Of a stretch of DNA of 64,000 nucleotides, positions 9,142 through 19,748 are shown in pieces. The position numbers were made by a program, and so were the translations under genes. The notes under the pieces were generated by a model. The model saw nothing but the letters and a program-made list of their open reading frames with translations, had not been told where the DNA came from and made no database searches. The DNA comes from Bacteroides sp. ET71. GTDB lineage: Bacteria; Bacteroidota; Bacteroidia; Bacteroidales; Bacteroidaceae. Where the stretch lies: positions 62,001-126,000 of the forward strand of contig NZ_JAMBLS010000005.1 in the NCBI RefSeq assembly GCF_023336905.1, in the 5' to 3' direction. Numbering within the stretch: position 1 is the first letter of the stretch; every line of letters starts with the position of its first letter.

Positions 9142-9149
9142 CAAATATA
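9142..9149 (-). promoter_or_regulatory. -7 box of M3 peptidase operon
   Basis: Minus strand TATATTTG, matching TAnnTTTG, directly after the gap terminator. It decides the M3 start codon at 9108. Confidence 0.65.
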
Positions 9150-9150
9150 C

Positions 9151-9181
9151 AAAAAAAGGACGACTCCAACGGGAGCCGCCC
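9151..9181 (-). terminator. Rho-independent terminator of gap
   Basis: On the minus strand a 10-bp stem (two G-U pairs) with a CGTT loop is followed by seven T. It lies 27 bp after the gap stop. Confidence 0.85.
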
Positions 9182-9207
9182 TTTCTTTAAGGTTTTCTAA
9201 CTGTCAA

Positions 9208-10239
<1,032 letters not shown>

Positions 10240-10302
10240 TTATAGTGTTAATAATCAATTGCGTGTTAGTGCATAGGGGTGTTTATTCTCCTTTTTGCGC
10301 TG

Positions 10303-10310
10303 CAAAAATA
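10303..10310 (-). promoter_or_regulatory. -7 box of gap
   Basis: Minus strand TATTTTTG fits TAnnTTTG and gives an A/T-rich 5' UTR of about 80 nt. Confidence 0.6.
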
Positions 10311-10363
10311 AGAAATTGTTTTTATATTCGCACGCTGTTTCATGATTAAATAATTTAAAAAAC

Positions 10364-10798
10364 ATGGGAAAAACATCTTTTCTGCAAGACTTCAAGGCTT
10401 TTGCCATGAAGGGAAACGTGATTGACATGGCCGTCGGCGTGATTATCGGCGGCGCGTTTGGTAAAATCGTGTCGTCGGTGGTGGCAGATGTCATCATGCC
10501 CCCCATCGGACTGCTGGTGGGCGGGGTGAACTTCACCGACCTGAAGTGGGTGCTGAAGCCTGCCGTGCTGAAGGATGGGGAAGAGGTGGCTGCGGCGGTG
10601 ACGCTGAACTACGGCAATTTCCTCCAGGTGACGTTCGATTTTCTGGTCATCGCCTTTTCGGTCTTCCTGTTCGTGCGCTTGCTCTCCCGCTTGAACCGCA
10701 AGAAGGAGAAACCGGCTGCTCCGTCCGCACCGCCCGCGCCGTCGAAGGAAGAACTGTTGCTGACGGAAATCCGCGATTTGCTGAAGGCTAAACAGTAA
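10364..10798 (+). CDS. mscL: Large-conductance mechanosensitive channel MscL
   Basis: 144 residues. Inner-membrane pentameric channel that opens under membrane tension and protects against hypo-osmotic shock. The amphipathic N-terminal helix ([21 protein letters not shown]) leads straight into TM1. The variable periplasmic loop, TM2 (about 84-103) and the charged C-terminal bundle ending E-I-R-D-L-L are all present. Single-gene unit diverging from gap. Confidence 0.96.
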   Translation: MGKTSFLQDFKAFAMKGNVIDMAVGVIIGGAFGKIVSSVVADVIMPPIGLLVGGVNFTDLKWVLKPAVLKDGEEVAAAVTLNYGNFLQVTFDFLVIAFSVFLFVRLLSRLNRKKEKPAAPSAPPAPSKEELLLTEIRDLLKAKQ

Positions 10799-10935
10799 CC
10801 TCCGCGCCTGCCGCGCGTCCTCCGGTTTCTCCCGTTTCGGGGGAAACCTTGAGGAAGGGGTTTCCTTTTGTTTGCTTTGCTTTGCTTTTGTTTTTTTTCT
10901 TTTGGTTACTTTTCTTTTTTTTACCCGAAGTACGT

Positions 10936-11007
10936 AAAACGTGCATTTTGGGGCGATAAATGCACGTTTTAGGTACAAAAGTACCTTTCAAACGCACTTT
11001 TGTACCT
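10936..11007. repeat. Two consecutive perfect 12-bp inverted repeats
   Basis: Stem 1 pairs AAAACGTGCATT (10936) with its complement ending at 10970. Stem 2 pairs AGGTACAAAAGT (10971) with its complement ending at 11007. They abut, in the 454-bp gap between mscL and guaA, and lie upstream of a 22-bp-period array. The 10823-10880 stretch also contains weaker hairpins and a T-rich run that may terminate mscL. Confidence 0.7.
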
Positions 11008-11095
11008 AATTTGCGCAAAAAAGGGCATTTTTGTCCCCAAAAACGGTCGTTTGACGCAGAAGTGTCCCGCCACACGCCTCAATCGGACACCGCCC

Positions 11096-11139
11096 CTGCT
11101 TCTGCCGCACACCGGCCGTGCCTCTTCCGCACACGGACC
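11096..11139. repeat. Two-unit 22-bp GC-rich repeat upstream of guaA
   Basis: Two 22-bp units share the core CCGCACA at 11105 and 11127, exactly 22 bp apart, embedded in similar Y-T-T/G-C-C-G-C-A-C-A sequence. It resembles the recF leader array. Confidence 0.55.
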
Positions 11140-11202
11140 GTCGCCTTGCATTTTGTGGAACGATTTTCGCTTGCGGATGCCCCAAATGTCAGTGCTTTTT
11201 CC

Positions 11203-11210
11203 TACTTTTG
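11203..11210 (+). promoter_or_regulatory. -7 box of guaA
   Basis: TACTTTTG fits TAnnTTTG, 43 nt before the guaA ATG. The same CCTACTTTTGC context occurs upstream of recF. Confidence 0.65.
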
Positions 11211-11252
11211 CACTCACATCGATAAAAACAGTATTCACCAAGAGATTCAATC

Positions 11253-12806
11253 ATGGAGGAAAAAATTATCATTCTCGACTTTGGTTCGCAGACCACGCAG
11301 CTCATCGGCCGCCGCATCCGCGAGCTGAATGTCTATTGCGAAATCGTGCCTTACAACAAGTTTCCGCACGGCGACGAGAGCGTGAAGGGTGTCATCCTGT
11401 CCGGCAGCCCCTTCTCGGTGTACGACCAGGAGGCCTTCAAGGTAGATTTGGCAGACATCCGCGGCAAGCTGCCCGTGTTGGGCATCTGCTACGGTGCGCA
11501 GTTCATCGCCTATACCAGCGGTGGCAACGTGGAGCCTGCCGGCAGCCGTGAGTACGGACGTGCCCGTCTGGGACGCTTCGACCACGACAATGCGCTGTTG
11601 CGGGGCGTGCGCGACAATTCGCAGGTGTGGATGAGCCACGGCGACACCATCACCGCCATCCCCGACGGTTTCCGCATCATTGCGTCGACGGACGAAGTGG
11701 CTGTGGCAGCCTATCAGGTAGAGGGCGAGCAGGTGTGGGGCGTGCAGTTCCACCCGGAAGTTTACCACAGCGAAGACGGTACGCTGATGCTCAAGAACTT
11801 TGTGGTAGGCATCTGCGGTTGCCACCAGACGTGGAGTTCGGCTTCGTTTGTCGATACTACCGTGGCCGAACTGAAAGAACAGATTGGCAACGACCGCGTC
11901 ATCCTGGGCCTGAGCGGAGGCGTCGATTCGTCCGTGGCCGCCGTGTTGCTGCACCGCGCCATCGGACAGAACCTGACCTGTATCTTCGTAGACCACGGCC
12001 TGCTGCGCAAGAACGAGTTCCACGATGTCATGCACGACTACGAGTGCCTGGGCCTGAACGTCATCGGCGTAGATGCCTCGGAGAAATTCTTCAAAGACCT
12101 GGAGGGCGTGAGCGACCCCGAACAGAAGCGTAAAATCATCGGCCGCGACTTCGTCGAGGTCTTTAACGCCGAGGCGCGCAAGATTACCGACGCCCGCTGG
12201 CTGGCGCAGGGCACCATCTATCCCGACCGCATCGAGAGCCTGAACATCACGGGCAAGGTCATCAAGAGCCACCACAACGTGGGCGGCCTGCCCAAAGAGA
12301 TGAACCTCAAGCTGTGCGAACCGCTGAAGTGGCTTTTCAAAGACGAAGTGCGCCGCGTGGGTCGCGAGCTGGGCATCCCCGAGCACCTCATCGGCCGCCA
12401 TCCTTTCCCCGGCCCCGGCCTGGCCGTGCGCATCCTGGGTGACATCACCCGCGAGAAGGTGCGCATCTTGCAAGATGCAGACGACATCTTCATCCGCGGC
12501 CTGCGCGACTGGAAGGTGAAGGACGCCGACGGACGCGAGACGAGCCTCTACCATCAGGTTTGGCAGGCGGGCGTTATCCTGCTGCCCGTGCGCTCGGTGG
12601 GCGTCATGGGCGACGAACGTACCTACGAGCAGGCTGTGGCCTTGCGTGCTGTGACCTCGACCGATGCCATGACCGCCGATTGGGCCCGTTTGCCTTATGA
12701 CTTCCTGGCCCAAGTGTCCAATGACATTATTAATAAGGTAAAGGGAGTGAACCGCGTGGCGTATGACATCTCGTCCAAGCCGCCTTCGACGATTGAGTGG
12801 GAGTGA
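11253..12806 (+). CDS. guaA: GMP synthase (glutamine-hydrolysing)
   Basis: 517 residues. Converts XMP to GMP with ATP and glutamine. The N-terminal class-I amidotransferase domain has the nucleophile in G-I-C-Y-G-A-Q and a His-Glu pair in F-H-P-E-V. The ATP-pyrophosphatase P-loop L-S-G-G-V-D-S-S-V begins near residue 217. The C-terminal dimerisation domain ends in the typical I-S-S-K-P-P-x-T-I-E-W-E. Monocistronic, converging on the EamA gene. Confidence 0.98.
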   Translation: MEEKIIILDFGSQTTQLIGRRIRELNVYCEIVPYNKFPHGDESVKGVILSGSPFSVYDQEAFKVDLADIRGKLPVLGICYGAQFIAYTSGGNVEPAGSREYGRARLGRFDHDNALLRGVRDNSQVWMSHGDTITAIPDGFRIIASTDEVAVAAYQVEGEQVWGVQFHPEVYHSEDGTLMLKNFVVGICGCHQTWSSASFVDTTVAELKEQIGNDRVILGLSGGVDSSVAAVLLHRAIGQNLTCIFVDHGLLRKNEFHDVMHDYECLGLNVIGVDASEKFFKDLEGVSDPEQKRKIIGRDFVEVFNAEARKITDARWLAQGTIYPDRIESLNITGKVIKSHHNVGGLPKEMNLKLCEPLKWLFKDEVRRVGRELGIPEHLIGRHPFPGPGLAVRILGDITREKVRILQDADDIFIRGLRDWKVKDADGRETSLYHQVWQAGVILLPVRSVGVMGDERTYEQAVALRAVTSTDAMTADWARLPYDFLAQVSNDIINKVKGVNRVAYDISSKPPSTIEWE

Positions 12807-12828
12807 CCCTTTGATTGGAATTAAGATT

Positions 12829-12880
12829 AAAAGGCGTGGCCTTACCCGATGCATGTGCACCGTGTCAGGTCGCGCCTTTT
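12829..12880. terminator. Shared terminator between guaA and EamA gene
   Basis: AAAAGGCG at 12829 pairs with CGCCTTTT at 12873, with imperfect inner pairing and A/T runs on both sides. It suits both convergent genes. Confidence 0.55.
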
Positions 12881-12884
12881 CTCT

Positions 12885-13823
12885 TTATCCTTTTCCTTTC
12901 TTTTTCAGCGGCAACCGCGGGAACATCTTGCGCAGGCGTACCAGTTGGTGCGTGATGCTGCCTCCGGCCACAACCACTGTGACGGCCACCAGAATCAGCG
13001 TGATGCCCATGCAGTCGCGGGCCGTCAGCCGTTCGCCGAAGACGGTGATGCCGAAGAAGATGGCCGTCACCGGTTCCAGCGCGCCCAAGATGGCCGTCGG
13101 TGTGGAGCCGATGCGCTGGATGGCGCTGGTGGTGCAGAGGAAAGAGATGGCGGTGGGGAAGACGGCCAAGGCCAGGAGGTTGCCCCAGAGCCACCATTGG
13201 CTGGGCAGGGTGAGGTCGTGGCTTGCCCATAGCCGCACGACGAACAGCAATACGCCGAACAGCAGGACGTAGAACGTCACCTTTAGGGTGGCCATTTCTT
13301 TCAGCGACGGCCGGTTGACGCCCACAATGTAGATGGCATATGACAGTGCCGAGGCAAAGACAAGCAACGTGCCCGTCAGGCTGAGGGTGATGCCGTCGCC
13401 GCCTTGGTAGAGCATGGCGATGCCGCTCAGGGCCAGCAGGATGCACAAGGCGGTCTGGAGCGTTACTTTCTCTTTGTAGACGGCAGCCATGATGAGGGCA
13501 ACCAGGATGGGGTAGATGAAGAGGATGGTGGAGGCGATGCCCGCATCCATGTAATTGTAAGCTTCGAACAGCGTGAGCGATGAGGCGGCCATCAGTATGC
13601 CCAGTACAAAGAGCGGGAGCAGCGTGGTGCGATGCACTTTGAAGTCTCGTCCGCGTCCCTTGATCATGGCTCCCACCAGGGGGATGGCAAACAAGTAGCG
13701 GAAGAAAAGCACGGAGTCCGGGTTCATGCCGTCTGCATAGAGCGGCAGGGCAAACAGGGGGTTCATGCCATAGGTGGCCGCAGCGATGACGGCCAAGATA
13801 TAGCCTTGGGCTTTTTCGTTCAT
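12885..13823 (-). CDS. EamA/DMT-family transporter
   Basis: 312 residues with about ten hydrophobic helices in two homologous EamA halves (about 5-135 and 150-285). The characteristic helix ends are F-E-A-Y-N-Y-M-D-A-G-I-A in half one and G-A-L-E-P-V-T-A in half two. Members export amino acids, metabolites or drugs; the substrate cannot be predicted here. 21 bp downstream of the Crp/Fnr regulator, so probably co-transcribed with it. Confidence 0.88.
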   Translation of the reverse strand: MNEKAQGYILAVIAAATYGMNPLFALPLYADGMNPDSVLFFRYLFAIPLVGAMIKGRGRDFKVHRTTLLPLFVLGILMAASSLTLFEAYNYMDAGIASTILFIYPILVALIMAAVYKEKVTLQTALCILLALSGIAMLYQGGDGITLSLTGTLLVFASALSYAIYIVGVNRPSLKEMATLKVTFYVLLFGVLLFVVRLWASHDLTLPSQWWLWGNLLALAVFPTAISFLCTTSAIQRIGSTPTAILGALEPVTAIFFGITVFGERLTARDCMGITLILVAVTVVVAGGSITHQLVRLRKMFPRLPLKKKGKG

Positions 13824-13844
13824 GTGAGTATGGTTTGTGGTTGG

Positions 13845-14525
13845 TTATCCGATGAGGTCTTCCAGGCGGGGGATGATTATTTCTCCCCGGTGCAGTTCTA
13901 CCAGCCCGTTGTCTTGCATGGCGTTCAGTGCGTGCGACACGTTCAGGCGGGTGTCGTTGACGATGCGGGCCAAGTCTTCCATCTTTATCTTCAGTTGTTT
14001 CTTCCCGTACGGGCGTTCGACCCGGTTGGCTATGAAGTGGACGATGCGGTCACCGGTGTCGCCTTCGTAGGGCGTCCAAAGGCGGCTGCGCAGGGTCTGG
14101 GTACGGTTGCTGATGATGTTGATGTAGTTCAGCCGGAAGATTTCGTATTTGAACAGTTCGCTGCTGACAAAGATTTTGCTGATGCTGACGCTGTCTGTCG
14201 TTTCCTCGGCCGTGTAGCTGGACACGTAGTGCGTGTACATGCCGAACATGGCTTGCGGTTCGACCAGGTAGGGTGCCTCGTAGGATTCGGTGAGCTGGTA
14301 GAGTTGGTTGGTGGCTGGCGTGCTGACGCTTATTTTCCCTTTCAGGATGAAGGTGAGTTGCGTGCAAGGCTCGTCTTTCTGGGCTATCGTGGCGCCGGCT
14401 TTCCATTTGACAAATTGCAGTTTGACCTTTGCCAAGATGTTGGTAAGGTCTTCCAGCGACAGCCCTTGGAAGAGGGGCAGTTGCAGCAAAGTGTCAAACA
14501 TTGAGTAGTCCATGTGCGTAGGCAT
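13845..14525 (-). CDS. Crp/Fnr family transcriptional regulator
   Basis: 226 residues. A cyclic-nucleotide-binding-like beta-barrel (about 15-120) is followed by a dimerisation helix and a C-terminal winged helix (about 150-226; K-M-E-D-L-A-R-I-V-N-D-T-R-L-N-V-S-H-A-L recognition region). No Fnr-type cysteine cluster is seen. The effector is unknown. Being upstream of the EamA transporter, it may regulate it. Confidence 0.87.
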   Translation of the reverse strand: MPTHMDYSMFDTLLQLPLFQGLSLEDLTNILAKVKLQFVKWKAGATIAQKDEPCTQLTFILKGKISVSTPATNQLYQLTESYEAPYLVEPQAMFGMYTHYVSSYTAEETTDSVSISKIFVSSELFKYEIFRLNYINIISNRTQTLRSRLWTPYEGDTGDRIVHFIANRVERPYGKKQLKIKMEDLARIVNDTRLNVSHALNAMQDNGLVELHRGEIIIPRLEDLIG

Positions 14526-14538
14526 TCTTTGTCGGGCG

Positions 14539-14546
14539 CAAAATTA
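14539..14546 (-). promoter_or_regulatory. -7 box of Crp/Fnr-EamA unit
   Basis: Minus strand TAATTTTG, 14 nt before the start codon, fits TAnnTTTG and implies a very short leader. Confidence 0.5.
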
Positions 14547-14613
14547 GTGATTCTCGGGGCGCTGGTTTGTCTTTCTGCTGTATTTTTATCATTTCTTAAA
14601 ATATAAGGCGGCG

Positions 14614-16125
14614 TTAGCGGCTTTTCCAGAAGGCGGAGTAGAACATGAGCATGACGGCAAACATCTCCAGACGTCCCAGCAGCATGAGGAACGAGCTGAG
14701 CCATTTGCCGGCTTCGGGCAGTGCGCTCCAGGAGTAGGCGGGGCCGAAGAGTCCTAACCCCAGTCCGGCGTTGCCCATGCTGGAGACGGTGACGCCGAAG
14801 GCCTCCATGAAGCCTACGCCCATGAGCATGAACACCGTCCAGCCCACGAGGATGCACAGCAGGTAGAGGCAGATGAAGATGGCCACGGTGAGCACCACGT
14901 TGGAGGGTACGGCCTGGCGGTTGACACGTATCTGCATCACGGCGTTGGGATGGAGCAACTTGCGGAAGTGGTTGCGTATGCCCTTGGTCATGATGAGCAG
15001 GCGCAGGTTCTTGATGCCGCCGCTGGTCGAGCCGGTGCATCCGCCCGCCAGCATGGCGTAGCTCAGCAAAAGCCAGGTGAACGGAGGCCATAGCATGTAG
15101 TCGTCTGTGGCGAAGCCGGTCGATGTGTGCAGCGTCACCACCTGGAAGAAGGCTTTGCGGAAGGCTTCCTCCAGTCCGTAACCCCGTTGCAGCACCAGCG
15201 AGACGGCGATGACGAGCGTCACCGCGAGGATGGAGCCCAAGAACCAGCGGGTTTCTTCGTCGCGCCAGATTTTCCCGAACTTGCCCTTCAGGCACGAGAA
15301 GTAGAGCGAGAAGTTGATGCCTGCCAGTACCATGAAGATGGCAATCACGTATTCGATGTACGGAGAGTTCCAATAAGCCACGCTGGCCTGCTTGGTCGAG
15401 AAGCCGCCGGTGGCGACGGTGGCAAACGTGTGGCACACGGAGTCGAACCAGCCCATGCCGCCCAGCCGCAGCAGAATGGTCTGGCTGACGGTCAGTATGA
15501 GGTAAATGCTCCACAGCCAGCGCGCCATGGTGCTCACCTTGGGGTGTATCTTGTCGTGCGTCACGCCCACCGCTTCGGCCGAAAACAGTTGCAGGTTGCC
15601 GCCGTCGCTGAAGGCGGGCAGGATGGCGATGGCGAAAAACACGATTCCCAAGCCGCCTATCCAGTGCGTCAGGCTGCGCCAGAAGAGGATGGCGTGCGAC
15701 TGCGTGTCGATGTCGTCCATAATCGTCGCACCCGTGGTGGTGAAGCCGGACATGGTCTCGAAGAACGCGCTGCCCAGCGTCGGCACGCTTTGGCTCAGCA
15801 CGAAGGGCAGCATGCCGAACAGGCTAAACAGCACCCATGTCAGGGCAGCCACGCAATAGCCGTCGCGTTTGCCCATGCGCCGTTCGGCCTTCCGCCCGGC
15901 CAGAATCAGCAGTCCGGCAGCCAGGGCGGTGATGCCTGCCGAGAGCAGAAATGCCCAGCCGTCGGACTCGTTGTAAAACCAGGCCACGCCCACGCAGGTG
16001 AGCAACATGCATACTTCTACCAGCAGCAACACGCCCAGCACGCGCAGGATGATGCGGCGGTTGATGAGGCTGTTGTTCCGCTTCCTGTTGTTCGTGTACA
16101 GGCTGTCCGATATGTAACCTTCCAT
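14614..16125 (-). CDS. trkH: TrkH/KtrB-family potassium transporter subunit
   Basis: 503 residues from the ATG at 16125; a longer frame starting at 16311 adds 62 arginine-rich residues and is rejected. Integral inner-membrane K+ translocating subunit with four M1-P-M2 repeats. Selectivity-loop signatures are visible: T-M-S-G-F-T-T-T-G-A-T, A-T-G-G-F-S-T, H-T-S-T-G-F-A-T-D and S-S-M-G-N-A-G. The family works with a cytoplasmic TrkA NAD-binding gate, but none is encoded next to it here. Confidence 0.93.
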   Translation of the reverse strand: MEGYISDSLYTNNRKRNNSLINRRIILRVLGVLLLVEVCMLLTCVGVAWFYNESDGWAFLLSAGITALAAGLLILAGRKAERRMGKRDGYCVAALTWVLFSLFGMLPFVLSQSVPTLGSAFFETMSGFTTTGATIMDDIDTQSHAILFWRSLTHWIGGLGIVFFAIAILPAFSDGGNLQLFSAEAVGVTHDKIHPKVSTMARWLWSIYLILTVSQTILLRLGGMGWFDSVCHTFATVATGGFSTKQASVAYWNSPYIEYVIAIFMVLAGINFSLYFSCLKGKFGKIWRDEETRWFLGSILAVTLVIAVSLVLQRGYGLEEAFRKAFFQVVTLHTSTGFATDDYMLWPPFTWLLLSYAMLAGGCTGSTSGGIKNLRLLIMTKGIRNHFRKLLHPNAVMQIRVNRQAVPSNVVLTVAIFICLYLLCILVGWTVFMLMGVGFMEAFGVTVSSMGNAGLGLGLFGPAYSWSALPEAGKWLSSFLMLLGRLEMFAVMLMFYSAFWKSR

Positions 16126-16400
16126 TTCTTGTAAAATTTCTTGTCCGTTTCGAAAAAAGTGTGCCAAACGTCGGTTCCCGCTCTTCCGCGTCACGGCCCC
16201 GCCTCTGGTACGTCCGGAGCATCTTCCTTGCGCGTCCGAAGCCCCCGGTGTCTGGAACCGTCGCAACCGGTCCCGCCCCGTGGCGTCGTTGCCTGCCGTT
16301 GTGGCAGGCATTTGGCACTGCGTGAAGCGTCGGTTTCCCGTTTTGGCGGTGCAATACTACGATATTTTGTTTGAATACTGAAAAAAAACTCTCTTTTTAT
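16126..16400. other. Gene-free GC-rich spacer upstream of glycogen locus
   Basis: No supportable ORF on either strand. The sequence is GC-rich and low-grade repetitive at about 22 bp (CTCTTCCGCGTC, CATCTTCCTTGCGCGTCCGAAG), resembling but not clearly matching the other 22-bp arrays. A small perfect hairpin, TGCCTGCC/GGCAGGCA, lies near 16290-16310. Confidence 0.4.
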
Positions 16401-16430
16401 TTTGAGTATGGTCATAAATTTGTACTTTTG
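16401..16430 (+). promoter_or_regulatory. Bacteroidetes promoter of GDE-GT4-GH57 operon
   Basis: TTTG (-33, 16401-16404), an 18-bp spacer and TACTTTTG (-7, 16423-16430) form a textbook Bacteroides sigma-ABfr promoter, 66 bp before the debranching enzyme ATG. Confidence 0.75.
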
Positions 16431-16496
16431 AGCGTCGCTACATGCTCTGTGGCGCGATATGACTGGAACAATTTAACCTTTAAATAATGTATAACC

Positions 16497-18446
16497 ATGA
16501 GCTATTTACGATTTGACAAGACCCTGATGACCAATCTTCAGGAGTCGCTGCCTCGCGAAATACTCCGGACGAACAAGTCGGGCGCTTATCACTGCACGTC
16601 AATAGTGGATTGCAATACACGCAAGTATCATGGCTTGCTGGTTATTCCCGTACCAAACCTGGACGACGAAAACCACGTACTGCTCTCCTCGCTGGACGAG
16701 ACGGTGATTCAGCACGGCGCCGAATTTAACTTGGGCCTCCATTATTATGGCAACGGGCACTTCAGTCCCAACGGCCACAAGTACATCCGCGAGTTCGATT
16801 GCGAACACATCCCTGCTACCACTTACCGGGTGGGCGGCGTCATCCTGAGAAAAGAAAAGATTTTTGTACATCACGAAAACCGTATCCTCATCCGCTACAC
16901 CCTGGTCGACGCCCATTCGGCCACGACCTTGCGTTTCCGCCCCTTCCTGGCCTTCCGCAGCGTGCGCGAGTACACTCACGAGAACGCCCAGGCCAACCGC
17001 GACTATCAGCAGGTGGAAAACGGTATCAAAACCTGCATGTATCCCGGATATCCTGAGCTCTACATGCAGTTGAACAAGCAGAACGAGTTCCACTTCCAGC
17101 CCGACTGGTACCGGGGCATCGTCTACACCAAAGAACAAGAACGCGGCTACGACTTCAACGAAGACCTCTACGTGCCGGGATACTTCGAAGTAGACATCAA
17201 GAAAGGCGAAAGCATCGTCTTCTCCGCCGGCATCTCCGAAGTCTCCACCCGCCGCCTGAAGCAGACATTCGAAGCCGAGGTGGCCGACCGTACCCCGCGC
17301 GACAACTTCCTCCACTGCCTCACCAACTCCGCGCACCAGTTCCACAACAAACAGGGCGACGAGCATTATGTCCTTGCCGGATATCCCTGGTTCAAGTGCC
17401 GTGCGCGCGACCTCTTCGTTTCCTTGCCCGGACTGACGCTGGCAATCGACGAACAAGACGAGTTCGAAGACGTGATGAAGACCGCCGAGAAAGCGCTCCG
17501 CCAATTCATGGCCGGCGAACCCTCGACCTACAAAATCTACGAAATGGAGCACCCCGATGTCCTTCTCTGGGCCGTGTGGACACTGCAGCAGTACGCCAAG
17601 TTCACCTCGCGCGAACACTGCCGGCAGATGTACGGCTCCCTCTTGCAAGACATCATGAAATACCTCCTGAGCCGGAAACATGACAACCTCTTCCTGCACG
17701 ACAACGGACTGCTCTACACCAACGGCACCGAGCACGCCGTCACCTGGATGAACTCCACGGCCAACGGGCATCCCGTCATCCCGCGTACAGGCTACGTGGT
17801 AGAAGTCAACGCTCTGTGGTACAATGCGCTCCGCTTCTCGGCCGATATGGCCCGCGAAGCCGGCGACGAAATCGGAGCCAACGGCCTGGACGCCCAAGCC
17901 GAGGTGACTGGCAAATCCTTTGTCGAAGTCTTCCGTAACGAATACGGCTATCTGTTCGACTACGTCGACGGTTACATGATGGACTGGAGCGTACGTCCCA
18001 ACATGATTTTCGCCGTGGCATTGGACTATTCGCCCCTGGACAAGGCGCAGAAGAAGCAAGTGCTGGATATCGTGACCAAAGAGCTGCTCACCCCCAAAGG
18101 CCTGCGCACCCTCAGCCCCAAGAGCGGCGGCTACAATCCTAACTACGTGGGACCGCAGACGCAACGCGACTACGCCTACCACCAGGGTACCGCCTGGCCT
18201 TGGCTGCTCGGCTTCTACACCGAAGCCTACCTGCGCATCTACAAGACCAGCGGCCTGTCATTCCTGGAGCGAGCCCTCATCGGAATGGAAGACGAAATGA
18301 CCTGCCACTGCATCGGCACCCTGCCCGAACTGTTCGACGGCAACCCGCCGTTCACCGGGCGTGGCGCAGTCTCCTTTGCCATGAACGTGGCCGAGATTCT
18401 GCGCGCATTGAGATTATTGTCCATGTATAACAACAACGCAGAATAA
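16497..18446 (+). CDS. Glycogen debranching enzyme (amylo-alpha-1,6-glucosidase type)
   Basis: 649 residues. An N-terminal beta-rich bacterial/archaeal GDE domain (about 20-230) is followed by an (alpha/alpha)6 catalytic domain (about 280-645). Signatures are N-K-S-G-A-Y-H-C-T-S-I near the start, G-Y-P-W-F-K-C-R-A-R-D and the late H-Q-G-T-A-W-P-W-L-L-G. It hydrolyses alpha-1,6 branch points of glycogen in the cytoplasm. First gene of a three-gene operon. 18 bp separate it from the GT4 gene. Confidence 0.93.
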   Translation: MSYLRFDKTLMTNLQESLPREILRTNKSGAYHCTSIVDCNTRKYHGLLVIPVPNLDDENHVLLSSLDETVIQHGAEFNLGLHYYGNGHFSPNGHKYIREFDCEHIPATTYRVGGVILRKEKIFVHHENRILIRYTLVDAHSATTLRFRPFLAFRSVREYTHENAQANRDYQQVENGIKTCMYPGYPELYMQLNKQNEFHFQPDWYRGIVYTKEQERGYDFNEDLYVPGYFEVDIKKGESIVFSAGISEVSTRRLKQTFEAEVADRTPRDNFLHCLTNSAHQFHNKQGDEHYVLAGYPWFKCRARDLFVSLPGLTLAIDEQDEFEDVMKTAEKALRQFMAGEPSTYKIYEMEHPDVLLWAVWTLQQYAKFTSREHCRQMYGSLLQDIMKYLLSRKHDNLFLHDNGLLYTNGTEHAVTWMNSTANGHPVIPRTGYVVEVNALWYNALRFSADMAREAGDEIGANGLDAQAEVTGKSFVEVFRNEYGYLFDYVDGYMMDWSVRPNMIFAVALDYSPLDKAQKKQVLDIVTKELLTPKGLRTLSPKSGGYNPNYVGPQTQRDYAYHQGTAWPWLLGFYTEAYLRIYKTSGLSFLERALIGMEDEMTCHCIGTLPELFDGNPPFTGRGAVSFAMNVAEILRALRLLSMYNNNAE

Positions 18447-18464
18447 AAGAAGAGGAGGAACAAG

Positions 18465-19730
18465 ATGAAAGTTTTAATGTTCGGATGGGAATTTCCTCCC
18501 AAGATATACGGCGGCCTCGCAGTCGCCACATACGGAATCACCAAGGGACTCAGCGTGCAAGGCGACGTGGAAACCACCTTCTGCATGCCCAAGCCCTGCG
18601 GAGACGAAGAACGATTCCTGAATATCATCGGTATGAACCAAGTGCCCATCGTATGGCACAATATGGATTACGACTACCTGAAAGCACGCCTTGGCCCGGG
18701 CATGACACCGGAGCTCTATTACGACCTGCGCAACCACATCTACGCAGACTTCTCCTACATGCACGTCAACGACCTGGGCTGTATGGAATTTGCCGGGGGC
18801 TATCCCTCCAACCTGAATGACGAGATTAACAACTTCTCCATCATCGCAGGGGTGGTAGCGCGCCAGCAGCAGTTCGACATCATACACGCTCACGACTGGC
18901 TGACCTATCCGGCCGGTGTACACGCTAAGATGGTCAGCGGAAAACCGCTCTGCATCCACGTACACGCCACCGACTTCGACCGTTCGCGCGGCAAAGTAAA
19001 CCCCACCGTCTACGGCATCGAGAAGAACGGCATGGACTATGCCGACTGCATCATGTGCGTCTCCGAATTGACACGCCGCACGGTCATCAACGAGTATCAC
19101 CAAGACCCGCGCAAAGTCTTTGCGGTGCACAATGCCGTCTACCCGCTCTCGCAGGAGTACGTGGACATCCCGCGTCCGGCGCACGACAAAGAGAAGGTCG
19201 TCACCTTCCTGGGGCGTATCACCATGCAGAAAGGCCCCGAATACTTTGTCGAGGCAGCAGCCATGGTCTTGAAACGCACGCGCAACATACGCTTTGTCAT
19301 GGCCGGTTCGGGCGACATGCTCAACGCCATGATCAACCTGGCCGCCGAGCGTGGCATTGCCGACCGCTTCCACTTCCCCGGTTTCATGAAAGGAAAACAG
19401 GTGTACGAGGTCTACAAAGACAGTGACGTGTTTGTCATGCCCTCAGTCTCCGAGCCTTTTGGCATCGCACCCCTCGAGGCCATGCAGTGTGGCACTCCTT
19501 CCATCATCTCCAAGCAATCCGGTTGCGGCGAAATCCTGACCAACGTCATCAAGACCGATTACTGGGACATTCACGCGATGGCGGACTATATCCATTCCAT
19601 CTGCACCAATCCGGCCCTGTTCCACTACTTACAGGAAGAAGGCATGAAGGAAGTGGCCGGCATCACATGGGAAAAAGTGGCACTGAAAGTCCGCGGACTC
19701 TACGAGAATGTTTTAAAGAATTATAGGTAA
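18465..19730 (+). CDS. GT4-family glycosyltransferase (glycogen synthase-like)
   Basis: 421 residues with two Rossmann domains (GT-B). The N-terminal W-E-F-P-P-K-I-Y-G-G-L loop resembles the nucleotide-sugar binding loop of glycogen synthases. H-A-H-D-W-L and the C-terminal E-P-F-G-I-A-P-L-E-A-M-Q-C-G-T-P (E-x7-E motif) are intact. With the flanking debranching and GH57 genes it most likely elongates alpha-1,4-glucan. Unusually for this genome, a Shine-Dalgarno-like GAGGAGG precedes the ATG by a few bases. Confidence 0.88.
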   Translation: MKVLMFGWEFPPKIYGGLAVATYGITKGLSVQGDVETTFCMPKPCGDEERFLNIIGMNQVPIVWHNMDYDYLKARLGPGMTPELYYDLRNHIYADFSYMHVNDLGCMEFAGGYPSNLNDEINNFSIIAGVVARQQQFDIIHAHDWLTYPAGVHAKMVSGKPLCIHVHATDFDRSRGKVNPTVYGIEKNGMDYADCIMCVSELTRRTVINEYHQDPRKVFAVHNAVYPLSQEYVDIPRPAHDKEKVVTFLGRITMQKGPEYFVEAAAMVLKRTRNIRFVMAGSGDMLNAMINLAAERGIADRFHFPGFMKGKQVYEVYKDSDVFVMPSVSEPFGIAPLEAMQCGTPSIISKQSGCGEILTNVIKTDYWDIHAMADYIHSICTNPALFHYLQEEGMKEVAGITWEKVALKVRGLYENVLKNYR

Positions 19731-19748
19731 ACATCAAACAATACTAAC

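Noticed and set aside
11247-12860. 537-codon minus-strand frame opposite guaA
   Set aside because: Antisense shadow of a convincing GMP synthase, with no family match.
14614-16311. TrkH extended by 62 residues
   Set aside because: The extension is Arg/Gly-rich from GC-rich spacer DNA; membrane-protein sequence begins at 16125.
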